Below, piece by piece: positions 25,402 through 33,562 of a stretch of DNA of 64,000 bases (the stretch's first letter is position 1; the number at the start of each line of letters is the position of its first letter). The DNA is from Clostridiales bacterium. Its GTDB lineage: Bacteria; Bacillota; Clostridia; Saccharofermentanales; Saccharofermentanaceae. The translations under genes were made by a program, and so were the position numbers. The DNA is taken from the NCBI GenBank assembly GCA_017620475.1, contig JAFZQI010000031.1, positions 1 to 64,000 of the forward strand. Reading direction: 5' to 3'. Under the pieces are notes generated by a model that saw nothing but the letters and a program-made list of their open reading frames with translations, was not told the DNA's origin and ran no database searches.

Positions 25402-26325
25402 ATGGCAACACACGAATATAATCCGGAAGAAGTTAGAAAGAGACGAATCAAAGGACGAAGAAAAAGAGCACTTCGCGAATGGTTCGTCTTTACCGGTTAT
25501 CTGACTCCGAGTCTTCTGGGCGTGCTGCTTTTCTTCTTCGGACCGATGCTGATCGTGCTGGTCCAGTCTTTTCAAAGAAGCGCCACTAATAGCGAGTTCG
25601 TCGGAGTAGATAACTATATTCATGTTTGGAACAATAAGGCGTTCCAGACCGCCTCAGTTAATACTTTGATCTTTGCCGGTCTGGCCGTTCCGCTGGCGGT
25701 CCTTCTTTCTCTCCTTCTGGCTCTGCTTCTGAGCTCGAAGATCCCCGGTAAGAGTGTATTCCGCAGCATCATGCTCAACCCGATGATGGTTCCGGTTGCA
25801 TCGATCGTTCTGATCTGGCAGGTTATGTTTTCCTATAACGGCGCACTCAATACCTACATGGGATGGTTTGGTATCGACAAGGTCGACTGGATGAAATCCA
25901 ACTGGTCGCGAATGGTTATCCTGATCCTTTTCCTGTGGAAAAATCTCGGCTACAACATGGTCCTTTTTATCTCCGCCATCTCCGCGGTTCCGTCGGAACA
26001 GCTGGAGTCGGCAAAGATGGATGGTGCCGGTGCCGTAAGAAGATTCTTCAGCATCAAGCTTCCGTACTTGTGGCCGACGATCTTCTTTGTCGGGATCATG
26101 TCATTGATTAACTCCTTTAAGATCTTCCGTGAAGTATATCTTCTTGCCGGAGACTACCCCTTCGATGCGCTGTATATGCTTCAGAACTTCATGAATAACA
26201 TGTTCTCCCATCTGGATAATGCGAAGCTGACCGCAGCCGCGATCATCATGTGTATTGCCATGATCATCATTGTCGGTGTGCTCTTTATCGCAGAGAACAG
26301 ACTGGGAAGAGATACGGAGGAGTAA
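25402..26325 (+). CDS. sugar ABC transporter permease, MalF/UgpA type
   Basis: This 307-residue inner-membrane subunit has six transmembrane segments and the EAA motif SAKMDGAGAVRRFFSIKLPYLWP, which contacts the ATPase. A very basic N-terminal segment (RKRRIKGRRKRALRE) precedes the first membrane span. The start at 25402 (MATHEYNPEE) has AAGGA upstream; an earlier in-frame ATG at 25375 lies just downstream of the promoter. It should form a heterodimer with the next gene product. Confidence 0.92.
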   Translation: MATHEYNPEEVRKRRIKGRRKRALREWFVFTGYLTPSLLGVLLFFFGPMLIVLVQSFQRSATNSEFVGVDNYIHVWNNKAFQTASVNTLIFAGLAVPLAVLLSLLLALLLSSKIPGKSVFRSIMLNPMMVPVASIVLIWQVMFSYNGALNTYMGWFGIDKVDWMKSNWSRMVILILFLWKNLGYNMVLFISAISAVPSEQLESAKMDGAGAVRRFFSIKLPYLWPTIFFVGIMSLINSFKIFREVYLLAGDYPFDALYMLQNFMNNMFSHLDNAKLTAAAIIMCIAMIIIVGVLFIAENRLGRDTEE

Positions 26326-26328
26326 CCT

Positions 26329-27390
26329 ATGAAGAAGAACGACATTACTCCTCTTACCCCCATCAACGGTGTTTCGGAAGAAGTACACGATCACGGTTCG
26401 ATCCGCGATCTTCAGGAGGTCGAGATCGTACAGCTTTCCGAAGAAGAAATCGAGGCTATGCACGAGAAGGGCCGTGCCGATGCGAAGCGGCGTATCCGCC
26501 TGCACACGATCGCGGACCGCTTCTGGACTACCGTAGGCGTGTTGCTGGCGGTGGCAGTGGCCATCTTTGCCCTGATGCCGATCGTACTGACGATCCTGGA
26601 TTCCTTTATGTCCACCGACGAAATCAAGACCAACTACAGTGCCGTCTATAACAGCCTTTCTTCCGCTTCAGCCGAGACGAAGACTTATCTGTCTTCCACA
26701 CCGAAACTGAAGATGATCCCGGATTTCGTTTCCTTCAGTCAGTATAAGACGCTTCTTTTCTTAAGTCCGACATACCTGCTGAAGTTCTGGAATTCGGTGG
26801 CGCTGGTCGTTCCGATCGTGCTGGGACAGATCATGGTCGGATGCCTGGCTTCCTATAGCTTTGCCCGCTACAGAAAGAAGAGAAGAGAAGTTCTCTTTTT
26901 CTCCTATGTAATCCTCATGCTGATGCCCTTCCAGGTAACCCTCGTTCCGAACTACCTGATCGCCAATAAGCTTGGGATCTATAACACCTGGTGGGCGATC
27001 ATTCTGCCGGGCATATTCTCGACCTTCAGTATTTTCCTTCTGAGTAAATACATGAGGCAGATCCCGTCTTCCTATATCGAAGCGGCGAAACTGGATGGCG
27101 CGAACGAATGGAACATATTTACGAAGATATGTCTTCCGATGTGTAAGAGCGCGATCTACGCCATGGCGATCCTTCTGTTTATCGACTACTGGAACATGGT
27201 CGAGCAGCCTTTGATCCTTCTGGAGGATGCCGGTAAACAGCCTTTGTCGGTATTCCTGTCCCAGATCAACGCAGCCGAGGTCGGCGTGGCTTTCGCTGCA
27301 TCGTTCATATTCATGATCCCGCCGCTTCTGATCTTCCTTTACGGAGAACAGTATTTGGTAGAAGGTATTTCCCGTTCGGGTATTAAATAA
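26329..27390 (+). CDS. sugar ABC transporter permease, MalG/UgpE type
   Basis: This is a 353-residue permease with a cytoplasmic N-terminal extension of about 60 residues rich in Glu. The EAA motif is EAAKLDGANEWNIFTKICLPMC. The length is greater than the usual 270-290 because of this extension and a longer extracellular loop after the first span (about residues 90-130). It starts 3 bp after the previous stop, with GGAGGAG 6 nt upstream. No ATPase gene for this importer is present; a shared MsmX-type ATPase elsewhere is the usual solution in Firmicutes. Confidence 0.92.
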   Translation: MKKNDITPLTPINGVSEEVHDHGSIRDLQEVEIVQLSEEEIEAMHEKGRADAKRRIRLHTIADRFWTTVGVLLAVAVAIFALMPIVLTILDSFMSTDEIKTNYSAVYNSLSSASAETKTYLSSTPKLKMIPDFVSFSQYKTLLFLSPTYLLKFWNSVALVVPIVLGQIMVGCLASYSFARYRKKRREVLFFSYVILMLMPFQVTLVPNYLIANKLGIYNTWWAIILPGIFSTFSIFLLSKYMRQIPSSYIEAAKLDGANEWNIFTKICLPMCKSAIYAMAILLFIDYWNMVEQPLILLEDAGKQPLSVFLSQINAAEVGVAFAASFIFMIPPLLIFLYGEQYLVEGISRSGIK

Positions 27391-27423
27391 TTATTCGATG
27401 GTGTTTCGGAGGAGGTTTTGACA

Positions 27424-29106
27424 ATGTCAGACGAGAACAGAAAAAGAAAGAATAAGAAATGGATCGTAAAGGCGCTGGTGATTTTCCTGATCGTGATGGG
27501 AATCCTGACGTTCTTCTCGAATACCATCATGAATATGACGCTGACACAGGTCAGTACCCAGCAGATCTACAGTGCCACATTAAGCTCCATCACCAGAGCG
27601 AGCGGCGTGGTGCAGGCGGCGACGCAAAAGGAAGTCAAAGCGCCGGGTGAACTTACCGTGGAAGGCGTTAACACATATCTTTACGGATATGTAGAGGAAG
27701 GCGATGTTCTGGCGACCTTTAAGCTTCCGGAAGACCGTACGGATCTGGAGACGGCAAAGAAGAACCTGGCTGACCTTGAAAAAGAAATGGAATACGATGA
27801 GCGTACGCCTTCCGAGTCCAACGACTACTATCCCCTGGAGATGGCTGTTCAGGATGCCGAGAAGGGCGTCGAAACGGCGCAGAAGAATCTCGATGCAGCC
27901 TATGATAAGGACAGTGCGATCGAGAGAACAAGAAATGAGATCACACAGCTGAATGATGATATAACAGAGCTTCAAAAGAAAAAGGTAGAGGTCGAGAACT
28001 CCAAATCCGAATCAGAGACCAGAAGAGACGAACTCCGAGAGAAGATCGATCCCTGCAAGTGGGCGCTCGAAAAAGCCCAGGAGGCATTGGATGCCTGCAT
28101 TACCGATCCGAACGATCCGGCTTTTGATCAGGCCAAGCTCGATAAGTGCACCGCTGATGTGCAGGAGGCCCAGCAGGATGTAGATGATGTACAGGCGGCT
28201 TTCGATCGTGCAAACGATAGGATCGTCAGTTACGGTGAGCAGATCATCGATATCGAAAACAGTATCTCTGATAAGCAGAATCTGATCGAAGAGAAAGAAC
28301 TCGAGATTACAGGATACGAGGCAATCTCCTCTGTGGAAGATGCCAAGCGTGCCTTAAGTGATGCCGAGCATGACCTCGCGCAGGCCAGAAAGACGCTGAG
28401 TGATACCAGAGCCAGAGCCGGCGTAAGCTACGACCAGGCGGAGGATGCAAAAAACGCGAAACTGAAGCAAAAAGAAGATTATGAAAAAGAGATCGCCCGT
28501 CTTGAGGAATACTATTCCGTTACGGACGTCAAGGCACCGATCTCCGGCATGATCATTGCCGTTAACGTGAACCGCGGCGGACAGTGCATGAAAGATGAGG
28601 TCATGTTTACGATCGCGGATATGGATTCCGAGTTCTATATTGAATGCTCGATCCCGAAGAAAGATGCGGAAGGCATGTATATCGGTTCGGAAGTCAAGAC
28701 GGATATGTGTGACGGTGCCGTCGTCGAGTCGATCCGTCCGGATCCGAGCAGCCCGATGGACTCCAATATCGTAAGGATCACCGTATGGGGCAGCTGGCTG
28801 ACACCGGGTGCGACCACGGTCAACTGCACGATCTCGACATCGAACAGAAACTACGAAAACGTGGTACCGAAGGGTGCGGTACAGCAGGATACGGAAGGTG
28901 ATTTCATCTACATCCTCGTGACCAAGAACAGCCCGCTCGGTGAGCGATATATCGCCCGTAAGGTATCGGTCAAGGTCCTGGCGGAAGATGCGACATCGTG
29001 TGCCATCGAGGGTGCCGGTATCAACTACGCATACTGTATCGTACGTACAGGTAAACCGATCAAGAACGGCGAGCAGGTCCGTCTTGCACAAGGAGAGACA
29101 AACTAA
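27424..29106 (+). CDS. HlyD/RND-adaptor-like membrane fusion protein
   Basis: This is a 560-residue protein. A basic N-terminus and one membrane segment (residues 14-34) are followed by a first lipoyl-like half (VKAPGELTVEGVNTYLYGYVEEGDVLATF). A long coiled coil follows (about 95-350: LETAKKNLADLEKEM, ITELQKKKVEVENSKSE and so on). The second lipoyl half is VTDVKAPISGMIIAVNVNRGG, and beta-barrel segments close the protein. This is the architecture of membrane fusion proteins of efflux systems. In Gram-positive bacteria these usually partner MacB/YtrF-type ABC exporters. It lies 33 bp downstream of the second permease and overlaps the following gene by one base, so it appears to be in the same operon as a sugar importer, which is unusual. 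Confidence 0.85.
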   Translation: MSDENRKRKNKKWIVKALVIFLIVMGILTFFSNTIMNMTLTQVSTQQIYSATLSSITRASGVVQAATQKEVKAPGELTVEGVNTYLYGYVEEGDVLATFKLPEDRTDLETAKKNLADLEKEMEYDERTPSESNDYYPLEMAVQDAEKGVETAQKNLDAAYDKDSAIERTRNEITQLNDDITELQKKKVEVENSKSESETRRDELREKIDPCKWALEKAQEALDACITDPNDPAFDQAKLDKCTADVQEAQQDVDDVQAAFDRANDRIVSYGEQIIDIENSISDKQNLIEEKELEITGYEAISSVEDAKRALSDAEHDLAQARKTLSDTRARAGVSYDQAEDAKNAKLKQKEDYEKEIARLEEYYSVTDVKAPISGMIIAVNVNRGGQCMKDEVMFTIADMDSEFYIECSIPKKDAEGMYIGSEVKTDMCDGAVVESIRPDPSSPMDSNIVRITVWGSWLTPGATTVNCTISTSNRNYENVVPKGAVQQDTEGDFIYILVTKNSPLGERYIARKVSVKVLAEDATSCAIEGAGINYAYCIVRTGKPIKNGEQVRLAQGETN

Positions 29107-30362
29107 TGGAAATTCGTTCAAAACTGAAGAATTTCATAACGAATAAATGGGGCGACATCTGCCGTCGTTCCCACTATTTCCTGATGGGCATTCCGTTTGT
29201 GCTGGTGATCGGTTCGATCGTCCTGTCCGTTGCTTCGGTCGTGCGTATCAATCAGGTCCTCGACGGACAGTATCTGCAGTATGCTGCTGAGCGTTTCGAA
29301 TCGAAGAAAATGCCGTACCGCATGCTTACGGTCCTGGGTCCGGGTCTGGAACAAAATGACGGTTCCGCGCCGAGAAAAGCGGAATCCGGTCTGGATGTGG
29401 AGAAGATCCAGAGTATTCATGACGCTTTGGATCTTACGGAGAAGGCGACGGTCGGGAATAACAAGAATTCGAAAAACGGTACAGACGCGGCAAACTCCGG
29501 TATCGTCAATGTGTGGGAGGATTGCTACTCTTCTGTGGCCAGATATCCGGCGACCGGTTACATGGATAAGACCCCGACCGGAATGGTGGAGAGCTGTGAA
29601 GTGGTAGGTGTTTCCGGGAATTATCAGGTCGTCCATCCGTTCAGTTACGAGAGCGGCGGTTTCCTTCCGGGAGAAGATGGTGACAGATATACCGTGGTAC
29701 TCAATACGCAGCTGGCATGGAATCTGTTCCACTCCTATCAGGTCCTCGGTGCTTTTGTAGAATTCAACGGGACCATGTATCAGATCGTTGGCGTCGTCAA
29801 TGAGGGAACGGATGCCATCAGTGAGACGACCGGTGTGACCAAACCCCGTGCCTATATCCCGTTTAAGCAGCTGGCCTATCTGGCCAATGGTTCGGCTTTC
29901 CCGTCCATGTCATCAGAGATGGAAAATTCAGTCAAAGATACGGATCTGGCCGTTACCTGCTATGAGGTGCTCCTTACGGATCCCATCAATAACATTGCGT
30001 ACAATGATCTCGTTGATGCACTTCAGGATACGATCGGTTATTCGGAAGATAAGTCCGAACTTCTGATCATTAATAACACGGACCGATTCAATGCCATCTC
30101 TCTTTACAAGAAGTATTTCCCGCTGAAGGATTCCTATGTGGGCGGAAATGGTTTGAATGTTCCGTATTACGAACGGTCGGCACGGCTTGCGGAGCAATAC
30201 GTGGTCTTCTGGGCGGAAGCCCTCATCGTCGGGATATTGTTCCTGATCCTCGGAAGCTGTAATATATATGCGATCCTGCACGGATCACATACGAAACATG
30301 AACGGCAGGATGAATATGAGGAAGAGCAGGAGATCAGTTATTTTGATCAAGACATGCGTTAG
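29106..30362 (+). CDS. membrane-anchored extracytoplasmic protein resembling the MacB periplasmic core
   Basis: This is a 418-residue protein with a hydrophobic segment near residues 25-47, a large extracytoplasmic domain, and one more hydrophobic segment near 365-390, then an acidic tail. The domain has MacB_PCD-like features (VEVVGVSGNYQVV-type strands, a helix TQLAWNLFHSYQ, VGVVNEGTDA). MacB/FtsX permeases normally have one N-terminal and three C-terminal spans; here only one C-terminal span is seen, so it may not transport alone. The start overlaps the HlyD-like stop (TAATG). No MacB-type ATPase is adjacent. A terminator follows. Confidence 0.6.
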   Translation: MEIRSKLKNFITNKWGDICRRSHYFLMGIPFVLVIGSIVLSVASVVRINQVLDGQYLQYAAERFESKKMPYRMLTVLGPGLEQNDGSAPRKAESGLDVEKIQSIHDALDLTEKATVGNNKNSKNGTDAANSGIVNVWEDCYSSVARYPATGYMDKTPTGMVESCEVVGVSGNYQVVHPFSYESGGFLPGEDGDRYTVVLNTQLAWNLFHSYQVLGAFVEFNGTMYQIVGVVNEGTDAISETTGVTKPRAYIPFKQLAYLANGSAFPSMSSEMENSVKDTDLAVTCYEVLLTDPINNIAYNDLVDALQDTIGYSEDKSELLIINNTDRFNAISLYKKYFPLKDSYVGGNGLNVPYYERSARLAEQYVVFWAEALIVGILFLILGSCNIYAILHGSHTKHERQDEYEEEQEISYFDQDMR

Positions 30363-30383
30363 TGAATATAGTAGCTTCTTTCG

Positions 30384-30420
30384 GCCCGACTCCCCGGAAA
30401 AAACGGGGAGCCGGGCTTTT
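30384..30420 (+). terminator. terminator between the ABC/HlyD operon and apbE
   Basis: GCCCGACTCCCCG (30384-30396) pairs with CGGGGAGCCGGGC (30404-30416) with one mismatch and is followed by TTTT. The apbE start codon lies only 4 bp beyond it, and the stem contains the only SD-like sequence (GGGGAG). Confidence 0.8.
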
Positions 30421-30423
30421 GCT

Positions 30424-31476
30424 ATGTCCGGATCATTTTCGTCTTCCTGCCGTTTTCCTTCTTGCATCCGCCTGCTTGCGGTGATCCTAGCCGGCATGTT
30501 CCTTCTGCCTTTTTCCGGCTGCACGAAGCGGAGGGAACCGAAGGCGGAGCTGTCTTTATTTGCTATGGATACATACGTGAGGCTTCAGGCGGAAGGTGAG
30601 GATGCGGATAATGCGGTGAAGGCAGCGGCAAGCCTTCTTTCGGAACTGGAACAGAAACTGTCCCGGACTTTGGAAGGAAGCGAGGTGTCTGCGCTGAACC
30701 GCTCCTCGAAGGATTCGCCGGTGACGCTTTCGGAGGATACCTACCGGCTTCTTTCTTCGGTATGCGAGTATGCGGAGAAGACGGAAGGGAGATTTGATCC
30801 GACCATCGCTCCTTTGATGGATCTGTGGGGATTCGGAACAGAAAAAGCATCGGTGCCTGATGAAAAGAAGATCGGGGAGACACTTGCCCGGGTGGACTTT
30901 CGGAGGATCCATCTTCTTTCGGAAAACCAGGCGTATGTGGAGGAAGGAACGCAGGTCGATCTTGGCGGTGCCGCCAAAGGCTTCATCGGACAGCTTCTGA
31001 TGGAGAAGATGCAAAGCTTCTCCCTTTCGAAGATCATACTGGATCTGGGCGGGAATATCTGTGTCTGGTCGAAATCTTCCTCTCTTTCCGTAGGGGTCAT
31101 TTCTCCGCTTCAATCGGACAAACTGATCTGTATCTGCGATTCACCCGAGAATGAGAATCTCTTCGTCATCACCAGCGGTGCGTACGAGAGGTATTTTGAA
31201 GAAAACGGCGTGAAGTACGGCCACATCATGGATACGAGGACCGGATGCCCGGTCGTGACGGATCTTCTTTCCGCGACGATCATCGGCTCGGATGGGACAT
31301 CCGGTGATATCCTGTCCACCACGTTATTTGCGCTCGGATGTGAGGAGGCGAAAGCCTTCGCCGTGAAAGAGAAGATCGATTGTATTTTATGTGCGGAAAA
31401 TGGTACATTATGGGTATCTTCATCGCTTGAAGGGAAGGTACATGAGCAAGAGGGGTGGACAATCCGATATTTCTGA
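30424..31476 (+). CDS. apbE: ApbE, FAD:protein FMN transferase (lipoprotein)
   Basis: This 350-residue protein attaches FMN to Thr residues of extracytoplasmic redox proteins such as Rnf/Nqr subunits. Seen here: a signal peptide with lipobox PFSGC, FAMDTYVRLQAEG, EGRFDPTIAPLMDLWGFG, DLGGAAKGFIGQ (the conserved DxGGxAKG), ILDLGGNICV and DTRTGCPVV. The start at 30424 is the best candidate by signal-peptide length, but it sits right after a terminator hairpin and has only GGGGAG inside that stem as a ribosome-binding site. No Rnf subunit or FMN-binding protein is in the window. It overlaps the NusG-II gene by 35 bp. Confidence 0.88.
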   Translation: MSGSFSSSCRFPSCIRLLAVILAGMFLLPFSGCTKRREPKAELSLFAMDTYVRLQAEGEDADNAVKAAASLLSELEQKLSRTLEGSEVSALNRSSKDSPVTLSEDTYRLLSSVCEYAEKTEGRFDPTIAPLMDLWGFGTEKASVPDEKKIGETLARVDFRRIHLLSENQAYVEEGTQVDLGGAAKGFIGQLLMEKMQSFSLSKIILDLGGNICVWSKSSSLSVGVISPLQSDKLICICDSPENENLFVITSGAYERYFEENGVKYGHIMDTRTGCPVVTDLLSATIIGSDGTSGDILSTTLFALGCEEAKAFAVKEKIDCILCAENGTLWVSSSLEGKVHEQEGWTIRYF

Positions 31477-31948
31477 TTCCGGGCGAAGCGGATCTGCCCG
31501 TGAAAAGCAGCTTGACAACTCAAAGCTTCCTGCTCGGAACTTTAGTTTTCGGAAGGGGGATTTTTGGGTCATCGGATCCATCGTTCTTCTTTGCACCATC
31601 ATGATCGCCGGTCTGGCGATTTACGGACAGGCGACCCGTTCGCGTTCCCGGTATGTCCGTATCACGCAGAACGGGCGGATCCTCATGGAAAGGGACCTTC
31701 AAGAGTTTCAGGATCCCGTGGAATTCCGGATCGAGACGGATGCCGGCCACATGGTGATCGTGATTTCATCGGAAAAAGTATATGTCAAAGAAAGCGACTG
31801 TGCGGATAAGATCTGCGTACATGCCGGAGATCTGACCAAGATCGGGGATGGCGCCGTCTGCCTTCCCAACCGCGTAGTCGTGCAGATCGTGTCCGGTTCC
31901 GGTGATGCCGGAAGTTCAAACGGGGAAGTGGATGTGGTGGCCAAATGA
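31442..31948 (+). CDS. NusG domain II-containing membrane protein
   Basis: This is a 168-residue protein with a polar N-terminus, one membrane segment (about 41-62: WVIGSIVLLCTIMIAGLAIY) and an outer domain with KESDCADKICVHAGDLTKIGDGAVCLPNRVVVQI. That is the conserved Cys-containing motif of the NusG_II family (PF07009). Such proteins commonly neighbour apbE and Gx transporters in clostridia, and their function is not known. The start at 31442 has GGGAAGG upstream and lies inside the end of apbE. Its stop overlaps the next start (ATGA). Confidence 0.85.
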   Translation: MSKRGGQSDISDSGRSGSAREKQLDNSKLPARNFSFRKGDFWVIGSIVLLCTIMIAGLAIYGQATRSRSRYVRITQNGRILMERDLQEFQDPVEFRIETDAGHMVIVISSEKVYVKESDCADKICVHAGDLTKIGDGAVCLPNRVVVQIVSGSGDAGSSNGEVDVVAK

Positions 31949-32466
31949 GAAGGAGACTTGCTTATGACATCACTAGGACGGCGATCCTGCTTGCTCTGGC
32001 ATTAGTGTTAAGTATTCTCGAGGCCTGGCTGGTTCCGAAAGGGATCCTTCCGATCCCCGGCTTTAAACTCGGTTTTGCTAATATTGCGATCCTGGTGACG
32101 CTCTATTGCGTGGGCAGGAAGGAAGCGCTCCTGGTGGCGGTCCTCCGATCGCTACTTCTTCTTGCCTTCGGCGGGAATATCGTCGGGTTCGTTTTCTCGC
32201 TTCTTGGCGGAATTGCGGCGTGGAGTACGATGTGCGTGCTTTCGGATATGCCGCATGTTTCCATCTACGGCGTCAGCATCGGAGGCGCGGCGGCTCACGG
32301 CCTGGGGCAGATCCTGGCGGCGCTCCTTCTGACGCGGACCGTTTATGTGATCGGATATCTTCCGTATCTGGTGCTTCTCGGGTCAGCGGCGGGAGGACTT
32401 ATCGCGTATCTCACGATCCCTATTGTAAAAGCACTCGACCATATCGGAAATGAAATGATACAATGA
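31945..32466 (+). CDS. Gx transporter family protein (HepS component I-like)
   Basis: This 173-residue integral membrane protein has about five spans. It carries the family motif PIPGFKLGFANIAILVTLY and GGxxxG-rich helices (GGNIVGFVFSLLGGI). The family (COG4769) is often mis-named heptaprenyl diphosphate synthase component I but resembles ECF-type substrate-binding membrane components. It overlaps the NusG-II stop by four bases. With ApbE and NusG-II it forms a compact three-gene unit that recurs in Firmicutes. Confidence 0.85.
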   Translation: MRRRLAYDITRTAILLALALVLSILEAWLVPKGILPIPGFKLGFANIAILVTLYCVGRKEALLVAVLRSLLLLAFGGNIVGFVFSLLGGIAAWSTMCVLSDMPHVSIYGVSIGGAAAHGLGQILAALLLTRTVYVIGYLPYLVLLGSAAGGLIAYLTIPIVKALDHIGNEMIQ

Positions 32467-32540
32467 GGAAAAGAGCGGTCTTCTCCGAGGTGGATAAGGG
32501 GATGACCGATTCGAATCTGAGGTGAAGGCGGGTAGGAAAG

Positions 32541-33383
32541 ATGAGAAAAAACGAGAGTCCATTTTGGCCGCAGAAAAGCATACTGAATCCGGCACCACCC
32601 AAGGAACCTTACGAACCGGTTCGCCGTGTCCGCATGACGCTTACCCGGGATGAACAGAAGCTGGTCGACCGGGCCGCGGCTAAGGATTATCAGGTAGCGA
32701 TCCCGATCCTGATGGAACATGCGGGACTGGCTGTGGCAAATGCCTGTGTATCGATGGCGAAGGCGTCAACAACACCGATCCATGTTTTTGCAGGCAAGGG
32801 CAAGAACGGCGGAGATTCCTATGTAGCAGCAAGGATACTGAAATCCTGGGGATATAAAGTGACGATCTGGGATTGCTTCCCCGGGGATACGCATTCTCCG
32901 ATCGTGCAGAATAACCGCGAAGCCGCCGAGAAGTTCGGTGTGCCGATCCGCCCGGCTTCCGAGTTTGATCCGAGTATCTGGCAGGCGGGGATCTCCCGCA
33001 TGATCCATGAAGAAGAACCGGGGATGCCGTGTGTTCTCGTTGACGGGATCATCGGTACGGGATTTGAGGCGTCAAGACCGCTTCCGCCGAATCTTCTTGA
33101 AATCACGTCAAAGATCGAAGAGGGACATGTGCGTGGAGCAAGAGTGATCGCCATCGATATTCCGACAGGCGTGGATTGTGATACAGGTGAGGTGGATCCG
33201 GGGGCGATCAGCGCGGATCTGACGTTATCGTTCCTTCTTCCGAAGAAGGGGATCACGGTCATGCCGGGTAAGGCGAAAGCCGGAACCGTAAGGGTTCCGA
33301 CGATCGGTCTTCCAATCAACTTTGCCGATCTGGTGCTGGGTCCGGTTCCGGAAGAGCCGCAGGCGGAAGAACCCGCGGAATGA
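32541..33383 (+). CDS. nnrE: NAD(P)H-hydrate epimerase (YjeF N-terminal domain only)
   Basis: This 280-residue enzyme interconverts R and S forms of damaged, hydrated NAD(P)H. Seen: AGLAVANACVSM, VFAGKGKNGGDSYVAARIL (substrate-binding GxGxNGGDG-like loop), LVDGIIGTGF and VIAIDIPTGVDCDTGEVD. The C-terminal dehydratase domain of many bacterial Nnr proteins is absent, so the dehydratase must be elsewhere. The N-terminal 30 residues are a Pro-rich extension. AGGAAAG precedes the ATG. It lies 74 bp after the Gx gene. Confidence 0.88.
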   Translation: MRKNESPFWPQKSILNPAPPKEPYEPVRRVRMTLTRDEQKLVDRAAAKDYQVAIPILMEHAGLAVANACVSMAKASTTPIHVFAGKGKNGGDSYVAARILKSWGYKVTIWDCFPGDTHSPIVQNNREAAEKFGVPIRPASEFDPSIWQAGISRMIHEEEPGMPCVLVDGIIGTGFEASRPLPPNLLEITSKIEEGHVRGARVIAIDIPTGVDCDTGEVDPGAISADLTLSFLLPKKGITVMPGKAKAGTVRVPTIGLPINFADLVLGPVPEEPQAEEPAE

Positions 33384-33447
33384 GACGAAATCCTTTTCGA
33401 AAACAAACGAAATGACCGAGAAACAGTTCTTTTGGAGCAGGGAAATC

Positions 33448-33476
33448 TTGACAAGCCCTTATATATAGAGTATAAA
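33448..33476 (+). promoter_or_regulatory. strong promoter upstream of purA
   Basis: TTGACA (33448-33453), a 17-bp spacer and TATAAA (33471-33476). A second TTGACA with a weaker TATCAG lies at 33488-33516, also with 17-bp spacing. Confidence 0.7.
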
Positions 33477-33495
33477 GTTTGACGGTATTGACAAT

Positions 33496-33531
33496 GGTGT
33501 CTTGATGGAGTATCAGGACGCCTTTGTTTTT
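33496..33531 (+). terminator. terminator-like hairpin in the purA leader (possible attenuator)
   Basis: GGTGTCTTGAT (33496-33506) pairs with ATCAGGACGCC (33512-33522) over 11 bp, with two G-U pairs and a 5-nt loop, followed by TTTGTTTTT. It lies between the strong promoter and the purA start, so it would interrupt the purA transcript unless it is regulated or the second promoter is used. Confidence 0.6.
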
Positions 33532-33562
33532 GAGTGGCACCTAACGGAATGGGAGGATAAAA

